The translations under genes were made by a program, and so were the position numbers. A stretch of 64,000 nucleotides of DNA from JABDOU01 sp041609995 (GTDB lineage: Bacteria > Actinomycetota > Acidimicrobiia > Spongiisociales > SHLN01): positions 4,025 to 68,024 of the forward strand of contig JBFIPU010000006.1 of NCBI GenBank assembly GCA_041609995.1. Reading direction: 5' to 3'. The notes below the pieces were generated by a model. The model worked only from the letters and a program-made list of their open reading frames with translations, searched no databases and was not told the DNA's origin. Numbering within the stretch: the first letter of the stretch is position 1; each line of letters opens with the position of its first letter. Shown here one piece after another: positions 8,540-16,591 of this stretch.

Positions 8540-9994
8540 GTGACCGAGCCGTCTGCCGATCTTGGGCTGATCGGTCTGGCCGTGATGGGCCGCAACCTCG
8601 TCATGAACATGAATGACCATGGGTTCACCGTGGCCGCCTACAACCGGACGACGAAGCGGGTCGACGAGTTCCTGGCGGGCGAAGCGGCGGGCTCGGCTGT
8701 GATCGGTGTCCACAGCCTCGAGGAGCTGGTGTCCCACCTCAAGCCGCCGCGCCGGGTGATGATGCTGATCCGAGCCGGCGGCGCGGTGGACGCCATGATC
8801 GACACCCTCGTCCCTCTTCTCGACCAGGGCGACATCATCATCGACGGCGGCAATTCGCTCTTCTCCGACACCATCGACCGAACCTCTCGGGTCGAGGCCG
8901 CCGGATTGCGCTACATAGGTACGGGCGTTTCCGGCGGAGAAGAAGGAGCCCGCCGCGGGCCGTCCATCATGCCGGGTGGCAGTGAGGCCGCCTGGCCGCA
9001 CGTCAAGGAGATCTTCCAGTCGATCGCCGCTCACGTCGACGGTGTGCCTTGCTGCGATTGGGTTGGGAGCGACGGGGCCGGCCATTACGTGAAGATGGTT
9101 CACAACGGCATCGAATACGGCGACATGCAGGTGATCGCCGAGGCCTATGACATCATGTATCGCGGCTGCGGATTGACTCACGAAGAGATGCAGCGGGTCT
9201 TCGCCGAGTGGGACCGCGGGAAGCTGGATTCCTACCTCATCGAGATCACGGCGGCCATCATGGGAACCGGAGACGACGACGGCGCCCCGCTGCTCGAGCG
9301 GATTCTCGACGCCGCCGGACAGAAGGGCACGGGCAAGTGGACCGTCATTTCGTCCATGGAATTGGGTCAACCCATGGGGCTGGTCGCCGAGGCCGTTTAC
9401 GCCCGGATCGTATCCTCGCTCAAGGACCAGCGGGTCTCAGCCGCCGCCACCCTCTCCGGCCCACCGGGCAACATCACCGATGACCAGGCGGTCGTCCTCT
9501 CCGACCTCCACGACGCTTTGTACGGTTCGAAGATCGTCAGCTATGCCCAGGGCTTCATGCTGATGGACGCTGCCGCCGACGAGTACGACTGGGATCTCGA
9601 CTTTGCATCGATTGCGTCCATGTGGCGGGGCGGCTGCATCATCCGGTCCCGGTTCCTCAGCGAGATCATGGAGGCGTATCGGCAACAACCCGAGCTCCGC
9701 CAGCTGCTGCTCAACGACTTCTTCTCATCAGAGATCGAATTGGTGCAGGAGGGGTGGCGGCGAACCGTCGCACGGGCGATTTCGGCCGGGATCCCGACCC
9801 CCGCCTACTCATCGGCGCTCGCCTTCTATGACGCATATCGAACCGAGCGGCTTCCGGCCAATCTCATCCAAGCACAGCGCGACTTCTTCGGGGCCCACAC
9901 CTATGAGCGGGTCGACGCCCCGCGGGGCACGTTCTTCCACACCAATTGGACGGGCACCGGCGGCGATGTGTCGTCGACCAGCTACGAGGTGTAG
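8540..9994 (+). CDS. gnd: 6-phosphogluconate dehydrogenase, decarboxylating
   Basis: Third enzyme of the oxidative pentose phosphate pathway: 6-phosphogluconate + NADP to ribulose-5-phosphate + CO2 + NADPH, in the cytosol. The 484-residue length is the long (E. coli/eukaryote-like) class. The N-terminal Rossmann motif is GLAVMGRNLVMNMNDHGF with YNRTTKRVD following it. The substrate loop is VSGGEEGARRGPSIMPGG and the catalytic lysine is in GHYVKMVHNGIEYGDMQ. The C-terminal tail PTPAYSSALAFYDAYR...NLIQAQRDFFGAHTYER is typical of the long form. The start is GTG, preceded by AGGGAGAA. The gene is transcribed away from the MFS exporter and ends 405 bases before the next, convergent, gene. Confidence 0.96.
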   Translation: MTEPSADLGLIGLAVMGRNLVMNMNDHGFTVAAYNRTTKRVDEFLAGEAAGSAVIGVHSLEELVSHLKPPRRVMMLIRAGGAVDAMIDTLVPLLDQGDIIIDGGNSLFSDTIDRTSRVEAAGLRYIGTGVSGGEEGARRGPSIMPGGSEAAWPHVKEIFQSIAAHVDGVPCCDWVGSDGAGHYVKMVHNGIEYGDMQVIAEAYDIMYRGCGLTHEEMQRVFAEWDRGKLDSYLIEITAAIMGTGDDDGAPLLERILDAAGQKGTGKWTVISSMELGQPMGLVAEAVYARIVSSLKDQRVSAAATLSGPPGNITDDQAVVLSDLHDALYGSKIVSYAQGFMLMDAAADEYDWDLDFASIASMWRGGCIIRSRFLSEIMEAYRQQPELRQLLLNDFFSSEIELVQEGWRRTVARAISAGIPTPAYSSALAFYDAYRTERLPANLIQAQRDFFGAHTYERVDAPRGTFFHTNWTGTGGDVSSTSYEV

Positions 9995-10399
9995 AACGTG
10001 GGCGGCCTTGTCGCCCACCCGGTCGGTGGCCAACGAGCCGGGTCAACGGATCGGTGGCCAACCCGTTGAGGCGAGCCCGGCCGCCGCCACTCCGGCGCGG
10101 CCACTCCGGCAGCGACCAATCCGTGAACGACCACCCACGGTAAAGGGGTCTGCCGACCCATTGTCGAATCAGCCGAGGGGATCTTGACTGCGTGATGCGC
10201 TGGGTGGATCGATCCCGCTGCTCTCAAAGAGTGATTCCGAGAGAGCAAGGGTTGGGAGCCTGGGTTCGCTCCAGACAGACGATCTTTCTGTTGTCGCCCC
10301 GACGATAGAAACGAAAGCGGGTTCCGCACGGTTGCGCCCACTAGCCGTGCCGAACCCGCTTTCACTTTGCTGGTTCACCGTCCCCCGTCATGCGGGGTT
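9995..10399. other. Intergenic region between convergent gnd and a hypothetical gene
   Basis: 405 bases with no coding sequence I can support. The short frames here have no recognisable product. It contains an 11-base direct repeat (CGGTGGCCAAC at about 10014 and 10041) and the long hairpin at 10313-10363. A CTGG-gttcgct-CCAG hairpin near 10260 looks superficially like a tRNA T-arm, but no tRNA can be built around it. Confidence 0.5.
10313..10363. terminator. Long inverted repeat, probable bidirectional terminator
   Basis: GAAAGCGGGTTC (10313-10324) pairs perfectly with GAACCCGCTTTC (10352-10363). After one mismatch GCACGG (10326-10331) pairs with CCGTGC (10345-10350), leaving a 13-base loop. 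A/T-containing tails on both sides and convergent flanking genes fit a two-way terminator. The U-run is weak. Confidence 0.6.
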
Positions 10400-11197
10400 T
10401 CACGCAAGTGGCGCACCTGGGTTGAGAGTGGTGGCGTCGTGCACTTCGGCGATTTCGGCAGCTTCTTCGTCTTCTGGCGCTGTGCCGTACGTCCCGACCA
10501 GCTCACAGGTGGCGAAGCGCGTTGCCGCCGATTCGTATTGCTGCTCCCAGCGGCGAAACTCGGGCTCTGCGTCACCGTAGGGGTAGCGCGCCGGTGGGCG
10601 CGCCATCCCCATCCGCCACGGTTTGGGTGACAGGCGCGCCCGGTAGGAGTCCTGTGTGCGGCACAGGGACACATACATGGTGTCAGATCCGAACTGGTCG
10701 AGCAAGGCTGTGGATTTGGCGGCCGAGGGCTGAACGCGCCGGGATGTCAACAACACCCGGTAACCCCCGGCGGTCCGGTAGAGCCTCAGCCGCAGCCCGG
10801 GGTCTCGCTCCAGTGATTGCGAGATGCGCTCGACCAGGCCGGACTCGAAGTTGTCCCGTCTTCGGCGTCGGACAAACAGGCCCCGCCGCGACGGGAGATC
10901 CACATCGGCGAACAAGACATCGACGGTGTTGAGGATCCGTGCTCCATAGGAGTTCCGGCTGACGATGGCCTTGTCCGTGACCTCCTCGAGTACCTCCTCC
11001 CGGAGGGGCCGATCTGTCCCGTAATAGCGGTCGGCGGGGCGGCGGCCGCTCGCTATCAAGGCGGCCAATGTCTCGGCCCGTTTTCGTGCGACCTCCAAGG
11101 CGTCCTCCGCGCTGACGTCGGAGAATCCCCAGCCCGTGACCGTTCGGCGATCGGACACCGGGACGTCGGCCCGCATCCAGTATCGGTAGAAGCGCAC
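10400..11197 (-). CDS. Conserved-looking hypothetical protein, possible primase-like fold
   Basis: I do not recognise this 265-residue protein with certainty. It starts at GTG (VRFYRYWMRAD) and is rich in Arg and aromatic residues, with no signal peptide or membrane segment. Three short motifs stand out: VLFADVDLP (~94-102), LRLYRTAGGYRVLLTSR (~137-153), and a Trp/Arg-rich RLSPKPWRMG near 195-205. A hydrophobic-DxD element followed by a GGYRVL strand is reminiscent of archaeo-eukaryotic primase-like (AEP) domains, but the resemblance is weak. It is divergent from nnrE with 67 bases between. The C-terminal 40 residues are acidic and probably disordered. Real gene very likely; function unknown. 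Confidence 0.7.
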   Translation of the reverse strand: MRFYRYWMRADVPVSDRRTVTGWGFSDVSAEDALEVARKRAETLAALIASGRRPADRYYGTDRPLREEVLEEVTDKAIVSRNSYGARILNTVDVLFADVDLPSRRGLFVRRRRRDNFESGLVERISQSLERDPGLRLRLYRTAGGYRVLLTSRRVQPSAAKSTALLDQFGSDTMYVSLCRTQDSYRARLSPKPWRMGMARPPARYPYGDAEPEFRRWEQQYESAATRFATCELVGTYGTAPEDEEAAEIAEVHDATTLNPGAPLA

Positions 11198-11264
11198 CTC
11201 GCCAGCGTAGATCTCTCCATTCCCGCCGGGGCGTTTCCCGGCCGGGGCCGGTTAGATTCTGCGT

Positions 11265-11969
11265 GTGGACATCCCGGTGATCGGGCTCGCCGGCCTGGCG
11301 GTCGTCAATCGAGAACAGATGATGGAGGTCGATCGCGTGATGATCGACGAGCTCGGGATCACGCTGCTCCAGATGATGGAAAACGCCGGGCGCAACCTGG
11401 CCGATTTGTCGATCCGACGCTTCCAACCCGAGCGGGTTGTTGTCGTGGCGGGCTCCGGGGGCAATGGAGGAGGCGGCATGGCGGCTGCCCGCCACCTCGC
11501 CAATCGCAGCCGGTCGGTAGAGGTCGTGTGCATCAGCGAGCCACGCGGTGAGGGACCAAGCCGCCAACGCGACATCCTGCATCGGATGGGGATTGCCGTT
11601 CACCGGGAGCTCCCGGCGATGGAGTCGGCCGATCTGATCGTCGACGCCATGATCGGCTACTCGCTGGTGGGAGCTCCCCGCGGGTCGGCCGCCGCCGCCA
11701 TCGATCACCTCGACCGCCTGGCAATCCCGGTGCTGTCGTTGGACACCCCGAGCGGGGTCGACGTATCGACCGGTGCCACTGCCGGATCGCACGTGTCGGC
11801 GGTGGCGACGATGACGCTGGCGGCACCCAAGATCGGCCTGATGGGCCACCCGGCGGTGGGTGAGCACTACCTGGCCGACATATCCGTGCCGGCGGCTACG
11901 TATCGGGCCTTTGGCATGCAGATGGGCGATGTATTTCGACACGCCACGCTCGTCCGCATCGCCGATTAG
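11265..11969 (+). CDS. nnrE: NAD(P)H-hydrate epimerase (YjeF N-terminal domain)
   Basis: Repairs damaged nicotinamide cofactors by epimerising (R)-NAD(P)HX to the (S) form, which a dehydratase then restores. The 234 residues cover only the YjeF_N domain. VNREQMMEVDR and LLQMMENAGRNLA lie at the N-terminus. AGSGGNGGGGMAAARHL is the glycine-rich Rossmann loop, then VDAMIGYSL with the catalytic-region Asp, and LSLDTPSGVD near 160. The C-terminal kinase-like dehydratase domain (nnrD) is absent, so it must be encoded elsewhere or be missing. The start is GTG at 11265. The stop overlaps that of gpsA on the other strand by four bases (11966-11969). Confidence 0.9.
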   Translation: MDIPVIGLAGLAVVNREQMMEVDRVMIDELGITLLQMMENAGRNLADLSIRRFQPERVVVVAGSGGNGGGGMAAARHLANRSRSVEVVCISEPRGEGPSRQRDILHRMGIAVHRELPAMESADLIVDAMIGYSLVGAPRGSAAAAIDHLDRLAIPVLSLDTPSGVDVSTGATAGSHVSAVATMTLAAPKIGLMGHPAVGEHYLADISVPAATYRAFGMQMGDVFRHATLVRIAD

Positions 11970-12967
11970 AGCGGGTCGAACTCGCGACCGGTGGGCCGGC
12001 TCAGCAACGCCTCGAGAGCTTTGGTAGGAGTCACGCCCTCGTAGAGCACGCGGCCGACCTGCGCGGCGATCGGCACATCGAGCCCGTGCTCAGCCGCGAT
12101 CTCCAGCACCGAGGCGGCCGTTTTGACGCCCTCGGCCACCATGTTCATCTCGCTCGTGATCTCCTCGAGCGAGCGCCCTTGTCCCAATGCCACTCCGACC
12201 TGGCGGTTGCGGCTCAGTGGGCTGGAACACGTGGCGATGAGGTCTCCCATGCCGGCCAGCCCGGCGAAGGTCTCCGGGTTACCGCCCATGGCCCGCCCGA
12301 TCCGGCTCAGTTCGTTGAGAGAGCGGGTGATGAGCGCGGCCCGGGTGTTGTCCCCGAATCCCAGGCCCTGCGCCATGCCGGTCCCGATCGCCATGACGTT
12401 CTTGAGTGCTCCTGCTGCCTCGCAGCCGACGACGTCGGTGCTGGTATAGATGCGGAGGGTGGGGGTCGGGATGTAGGACTGAATGATCTCCGCCGACTGG
12501 ATGTGCGGAAAGGCCACGACGCTCGCTGTGGGTTGTCCGGCCAGCACCTCGCGGGCGAGGTTGGGACCCGTGAGGATTCCCAGTCGCTCCGGGTCGTGAT
12601 CCAGCACCTCCTGGGCCACCTCGGTCATGCGCAGGAGTGTGGATTGCTCGAATCCCTTGGCCAGGCTCACGAGGAGAGCATCGGGAGAGATGAACTCACG
12701 GCCGGATTGGAGGACTGCGCGCGTCCCATGTGAGGGCACGGCCATCACGATCACCTCCGCCCCACTCAGTGCCTGCTCGAGATCGCTCGTCGCCTGCAAC
12801 CGGTCGTCGAGCACCATCGCCCCCAGATAATCCGGGTTGTGATGCTCTCTGGTCACCACTTCGGCAACACCGTCCCGGCGGGCCCAGAGCGTCGTGTCGG
12901 CTGCCTCGGCCATCAGTGAGGCGACCGTGGTGCCCCAAGAGCCGGCCCCCACGACTGCCACTCTCAA
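11966..12967 (-). CDS. gpsA: Glycerol-3-phosphate dehydrogenase [NAD(P)+]
   Basis: Reduces dihydroxyacetone phosphate to sn-glycerol-3-phosphate, the backbone for phospholipids and triacylglycerol. The 333-residue length is normal. The Rossmann motif VAVVGAGSWGTTVASLMA is at the N-terminus, then VMAVPSHGTR, LAKGFEQ with the catalytic-site Lys, LTGPNLAREV, GALKNVMAIGTGMAQGLGFG, and GLAGMGDLIATCSS. The start is TTG at 12967, overlapping the TGA of the upstream acyltransferase gene as TTGA, so the two are translationally coupled. An in-frame GTG two codons downstream is an alternative start. Pairing with a WS/DGAT suggests coordinated provision of glycerol backbone for neutral lipid. Confidence 0.95.
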   Translation of the reverse strand: MRVAVVGAGSWGTTVASLMAEAADTTLWARRDGVAEVVTREHHNPDYLGAMVLDDRLQATSDLEQALSGAEVIVMAVPSHGTRAVLQSGREFISPDALLVSLAKGFEQSTLLRMTEVAQEVLDHDPERLGILTGPNLAREVLAGQPTASVVAFPHIQSAEIIQSYIPTPTLRIYTSTDVVGCEAAGALKNVMAIGTGMAQGLGFGDNTRAALITRSLNELSRIGRAMGGNPETFAGLAGMGDLIATCSSPLSRNRQVGVALGQGRSLEEITSEMNMVAEGVKTAASVLEIAAEHGLDVPIAAQVGRVLYEGVTPTKALEALLSRPTGREFDPL

Positions 12968-14397
12968 GAGGCCAGCACCTTCTTCCTTCTGCGCTTGGCA
13001 GCCGTGTGCAGCTTCTTGAAGGAGCTTTCGATCGCTTTGACGAACTCGGGGGCGTCGGGAACCGAGTCGGCGTCAGAAACGATGCCCCACGCGAGCGTGC
13101 CTTCGTAGCTGAAAAGGGCGACCCCGATGCCGTGGGTCGACCACAACGGAACCATGGGGTAGTGGACCTCCAGTTTGGCGTCGAGGAGGTAGATGGGGAT
13201 CTGGGGACCCGGCACGTTCGTCACCGTCATGTTGAAGGGGCGAATATTGGTGGCCGCCAGGCGGGCCGCGAGCGCCAACAGGGTCGTGGGCGTCCAGGAT
13301 CCTGCCTGAACGAGCAGGGAGGCACCGAGCGCCTGGTCCGTCTCTTTGAGGGAGGCGGTGCGTTCGCCGACGGCGATGAACTGATCAATCGGCTTCCCGA
13401 GGTCGACCGGGAGATCCAGCAGCCACATGGCGACGTTGTTGCCGGTCATGGATTGGTCCTCATCGCTGCGCACGCTGACCGGTGCCATGATTCGGAACTC
13501 GAGGTCGTCGGTCTCGACGTCTCGCTGCTGAAGAAACGTTCTCACCGCGCCGGCCACCGTTGCCAATACCACGTCGTTGACGGTTCCCCCCAGCCGGTTC
13601 TTGACGTCCTTGACGTCCTCCAGCGGCAGCGTGGTCCAGTGGAACCGGCGGTTGGGACCGATGTGGGGGTTGATGGGGGTTTCATCGGCGTTGTGCAGCC
13701 AGCCGGATCCGAGAGCCTTGGACATCGCCTTGGCGCGATGAGTCAGCTCTTCGCCGGCCTCGCCCCCGAGCAACATCCCGGCCGCCCCCTTCATGAGCTC
13801 GACAGGCTGTTTGATGCGACGGCCGATCTCGTCGCTCAACAAGGCAGCACGAGTCGGAGCCGGCCTCGGTTCGAACTCCGGCGCCGGCTCGATGTCCGTC
13901 GACGGCCAGAAGTTCAAGAGGACCTTGAGCAGATCGACGCCGGCCATCCCGTCGATCATGCAGTGGTGCACCTTGGCGATGATGGCGAATTTGCCGTCTT
14001 CCAGCCCCTCGACGACCCATACCTCCCACAGGGGTCGGAAGCGGTCCAGTTTTTGCGAGAATATGCGGGCAGCCACGGTCTGGAGCTGGTCCTCGGTCCC
14101 CGGGTGGGGGAGCGAAGTGTGGCGAACGTGGTAGTTGATGTCGAAATGCGAGTCGTCGACCCAGACGGGATGGCCGTCGAAAGGCACCGTCATGATGACT
14201 TGTTGATACCGGGGTATCAGGTGGAGCTTCGACTGAATGAAGTCGCGGATGGCAGCAACGTTGACGCTCTTGCCGTCCACGAGGCCACCCCCGTCGAAGA
14301 TCATCACGCCGGCGACGTGGAAGTGAGCGTTGCGATCTTCCATCGCCAGATACGTCGAGTCGAGAAAGGAAAGTCGTTCAAAATGGGGTTCGGTCAT
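12964..14397 (-). CDS. Wax ester synthase / diacylglycerol acyltransferase (WS/DGAT)
   Basis: 477-residue bifunctional acyltransferase that esterifies diacylglycerol or fatty alcohols with acyl-CoA to make storage triacylglycerol or wax esters, usually at the inner face of the membrane. The catalytic HHxxxDG motif is VHHCMIDGMAG, with H144, H145 and D149. The N-terminal motif PHFERLSFLDSTYLAMED and the C-terminal domain motifs (GTVNDVVLATVAGAVR, NVPGPQIPIYLLDAKL) are also typical. The basic tail AAKRRRKKVLAS may aid membrane or lipid-body contact (inference). It is followed immediately by gpsA with a 4-base overlap. Upstream lies a 108-base divergent region containing a perfect 14-bp palindrome. 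Confidence 0.93.
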   Translation of the reverse strand: MTEPHFERLSFLDSTYLAMEDRNAHFHVAGVMIFDGGGLVDGKSVNVAAIRDFIQSKLHLIPRYQQVIMTVPFDGHPVWVDDSHFDINYHVRHTSLPHPGTEDQLQTVAARIFSQKLDRFRPLWEVWVVEGLEDGKFAIIAKVHHCMIDGMAGVDLLKVLLNFWPSTDIEPAPEFEPRPAPTRAALLSDEIGRRIKQPVELMKGAAGMLLGGEAGEELTHRAKAMSKALGSGWLHNADETPINPHIGPNRRFHWTTLPLEDVKDVKNRLGGTVNDVVLATVAGAVRTFLQQRDVETDDLEFRIMAPVSVRSDEDQSMTGNNVAMWLLDLPVDLGKPIDQFIAVGERTASLKETDQALGASLLVQAGSWTPTTLLALAARLAATNIRPFNMTVTNVPGPQIPIYLLDAKLEVHYPMVPLWSTHGIGVALFSYEGTLAWGIVSDADSVPDAPEFVKAIESSFKKLHTAAKRRRKKVLAS

Positions 14398-14468
14398 GGG
14401 GCAACGGTAGCCGCAGACGGCGCAGTGCTACAAGGGCCGGAAACATTCCTCAAGCGGGTCTCGCGGCC

Positions 14469-14482
14469 TACCGATATCGGTA
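14469..14482. promoter_or_regulatory. Perfect 14-bp palindrome, candidate operator
   Basis: TACCGATATCGGTA reads identically on both strands. It lies between the divergent WS/DGAT gene and the lipoprotein gene, 24 bases upstream of the latter's ATG. Size and symmetry suit a dimeric repressor such as a TetR-family lipid regulator (inference). No regulator gene is adjacent. Confidence 0.4.
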
Positions 14483-14505
14483 CCTGAACGTATCGGAGGA
14501 CCTTT

Positions 14506-15354
14506 ATGAGGCTGCGAGCAATCGCCGGTTTGTTGACGCTCTCCCTGGCCGCGGGTGCCTGTGCCGGGGCCGGAGGTGATGGAGAACCGGTCGACGCGCC
14601 TGGAGCCGCCCAGCAGCTTCCAGCGACAGACGTCAGCGAGGAGATCCCCGACGAGGACCTCACCGATTCGACAATGATCCCGACCACCACGCTGGCGAAC
14701 TATCCCAGCTCGGAAGATGTCGACGTGCTCAACGTCGGCGCCGCATCCGCCTCCCCGGCCGCCTACCTGGACCGGTCGACCCAGATCGACGTCATCCAAG
14801 AGCTCGTCACCGCCCAGGTGCGCCATGAGTGGGACACCGTGTATGCGATGGCAACGCCCGCCAACCAGTCGATCTGCCCCCGCGACAAGTTCAACGAGCT
14901 GACCGGCGGCATGACACCGCGGGACGTCGAGGTCGCCTTCGGAGAGATGAAGATCTCGCAAGGCGCCGATGCGGTATACGCGGACTTCGACCTGATCGCC
15001 TCGATAGATGAGCTGCCGATCGGGTTCAGGGTCGCATCGGCTCCCGAGTTGATGACCAACCGGGTTGTGCCCGAAACCGACATCGAGAAGGTTCTCGGGG
15101 ACCTGACCGCCGAAGGCGTACCGCACGAGATGCTGGTGGTCGAAGCCTATGGGATCGAGGGTGTGGCAGCGCACGTGGGAGGACAGATCCTCGCCATCGA
15201 AGGCGACCGGCTGATGATGGCCGAGAATCCGTGCCTCGTGGCCGAGTTGGCCTCCAAGACCACTGGTGGCCTCTCGATGTGGGTCTACCCGGCGATCGAG
15301 GAAGACACCACCGGCGAAGCGGCCGCCACGGAAGGCGACAGCGCTCCTCAGTAG
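14506..15354 (+). CDS. Hypothetical lipoprotein
   Basis: 282-residue predicted exported lipoprotein. The N-terminus MRLRAIAGLLTLSLAAGAC has a basic start, a hydrophobic core and a lipobox-like AAGAC with Cys19. A low-complexity Gly/Asp/Pro-rich linker follows. The rest is acidic and soluble with motifs such as WDTVYAMATPANQSICPRDK; the region 100-170 could be an NTF2/DUF4878-like fold but I cannot confirm it. A good ribosome site, GGAGG, lies 7 bases before ATG. The 14-bp palindrome is just upstream, and the acyl-CoA dehydrogenase gene starts 22 bases after the stop, so the two may share a transcript. Confidence 0.75.
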   Translation: MRLRAIAGLLTLSLAAGACAGAGGDGEPVDAPGAAQQLPATDVSEEIPDEDLTDSTMIPTTTLANYPSSEDVDVLNVGAASASPAAYLDRSTQIDVIQELVTAQVRHEWDTVYAMATPANQSICPRDKFNELTGGMTPRDVEVAFGEMKISQGADAVYADFDLIASIDELPIGFRVASAPELMTNRVVPETDIEKVLGDLTAEGVPHEMLVVEAYGIEGVAAHVGGQILAIEGDRLMMAENPCLVAELASKTTGGLSMWVYPAIEEDTTGEAAATEGDSAPQ

Positions 15355-15376
15355 GAGATCGTTTATCCTCACGTCC

Positions 15377-16564
15377 GTGAGTGACAACGAAGAATCCCTG
15401 GTCCGATCGACAGTCGAACAGCTGCTCGACGACCATCCGCCTGATTCGACGCCCGAACCCGAATTCTGGGGCGCCCAGTTCGATGCCGGCCTTGCCTGGG
15501 TCGATTTTCCCCAGGGGAGTGGAGGTCTGGGAGTCAGCCCTGCGCATCAGGCGCTCATCACCGGCATGCTCGATGAGGCGGGAGCTTCTCAACGCAATCG
15601 CTTCATCAACATTCTCGGCATCGGTATGGGGGCGCCGGTCATCAACACCTTCGGAACCGACGAGCAGAAGCAGATGTTGCGCCCCATGTTTGTCGTCGAC
15701 GAGATCTGGTGCCAGATGTTCAGCGAACCCGGTGCTGGTTCCGACGTCGCCGCTCTCTCGACCCGGGCGGTCAAGGACGGTGACGAGTGGATCGTGAACG
15801 GTCAAAAGGTGTGGACCACCCTGGGTCACCTGGCCAAGTGGGGGATGCTGGTGGCGAGGACCGACCCGGATGTTCCCAAGCACAAGGGGCTGACGTACTT
15901 CCTGGTGGACATGCAGGCACCCGGCGTCGAGGTCCGCCCTCTCCGTCAGATCACGGGCGAAGCGGAGTTCAACGAGGTGTATTTCACCGATGTGCGCATC
16001 CCCGACTCGATGCGGGTGGGAGATGTCGGTGACGGTTGGCGGGTGGCTATCGCCACGCTGATGAACGAGCGGGTCGCGATCGGGGGCAGTGTCACGCCGC
16101 GTGATTCCGGCTCGATCGGCGACCTCCTAGATGTGTGGAAAGAACGGCGGCCCGACGACCCGGCCAAGAAGGACGAGTTGATGAAGCTGTGGATCGAGGC
16201 GGAAGCGATGCGCCTCACAGCGATCCGCGCCGGCCAAGCCCGCCAGGCCGGCACGCCGGGCCCGGAAGGGTCCACCGGGAAGTTGCATTGGGCCGAGGCC
16301 AACAAGCGAATCTACGAGTTCGGCATGGACCTGCTGGGGGCCGACGCCATGCTCTACACCGACTACACCTTCCGCGTTCCGAGCGCTGAGCAGCGGCGGG
16401 ACGACAAGGACATCAGGGAGAAGTTTCTGCGGTCCCGGGCCAATTCGATCGAGGGCGGCACGACCGAGATCATGAAGAACATCCTGGGTGAGCGTGTCCT
16501 GGGCCTGCCTGGGGAGCCGCGAGTCGACAAGGACCTTCCCTGGAACGAGGTGCCCCGGAGCTGA
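15377..16564 (+). CDS. Acyl-CoA dehydrogenase family protein
   Basis: FAD-dependent enzyme that introduces a 2,3-double bond into acyl-CoA thioesters. 395 residues from GTG at 15377, a normal length. Family landmarks are MFSEPGAGSDVAALSTRAV (flavin/substrate loop), WIVNGQKVWTT, GLTYFLVDMQAPGVEVRP, FNEVYFTDVRIPDSM, and near the C-terminus NSIEGGTTEIMKNILGERVLG, where the FadE-type active-site region lies. The open frame extends upstream into the lipoprotein gene with an Arg-rich, non-homologous sequence, so I use the internal GTG. The ribosome site is weak. Probably a short- or branched-chain or steroid-side-chain type; substrate cannot be read. Confidence 0.88.
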   Translation: MSDNEESLVRSTVEQLLDDHPPDSTPEPEFWGAQFDAGLAWVDFPQGSGGLGVSPAHQALITGMLDEAGASQRNRFINILGIGMGAPVINTFGTDEQKQMLRPMFVVDEIWCQMFSEPGAGSDVAALSTRAVKDGDEWIVNGQKVWTTLGHLAKWGMLVARTDPDVPKHKGLTYFLVDMQAPGVEVRPLRQITGEAEFNEVYFTDVRIPDSMRVGDVGDGWRVAIATLMNERVAIGGSVTPRDSGSIGDLLDVWKERRPDDPAKKDELMKLWIEAEAMRLTAIRAGQARQAGTPGPEGSTGKLHWAEANKRIYEFGMDLLGADAMLYTDYTFRVPSAEQRRDDKDIREKFLRSRANSIEGGTTEIMKNILGERVLGLPGEPRVDKDLPWNEVPRS

Positions 16565-16591
16565 CCGCGGGTTGGCGGCCGGACAGTGCCG

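Noticed and set aside
10180..10300. Possible tRNA in the gap after gnd
   Set aside because: Only a T-arm-like hairpin is present; no acceptor or anticodon arm can be formed.
12730..14487. Open frame of 585 codons on the plus strand
   Set aside because: Antisense to gpsA and WS/DGAT, whose catalytic motifs are on the minus strand; the translation is low-complexity.
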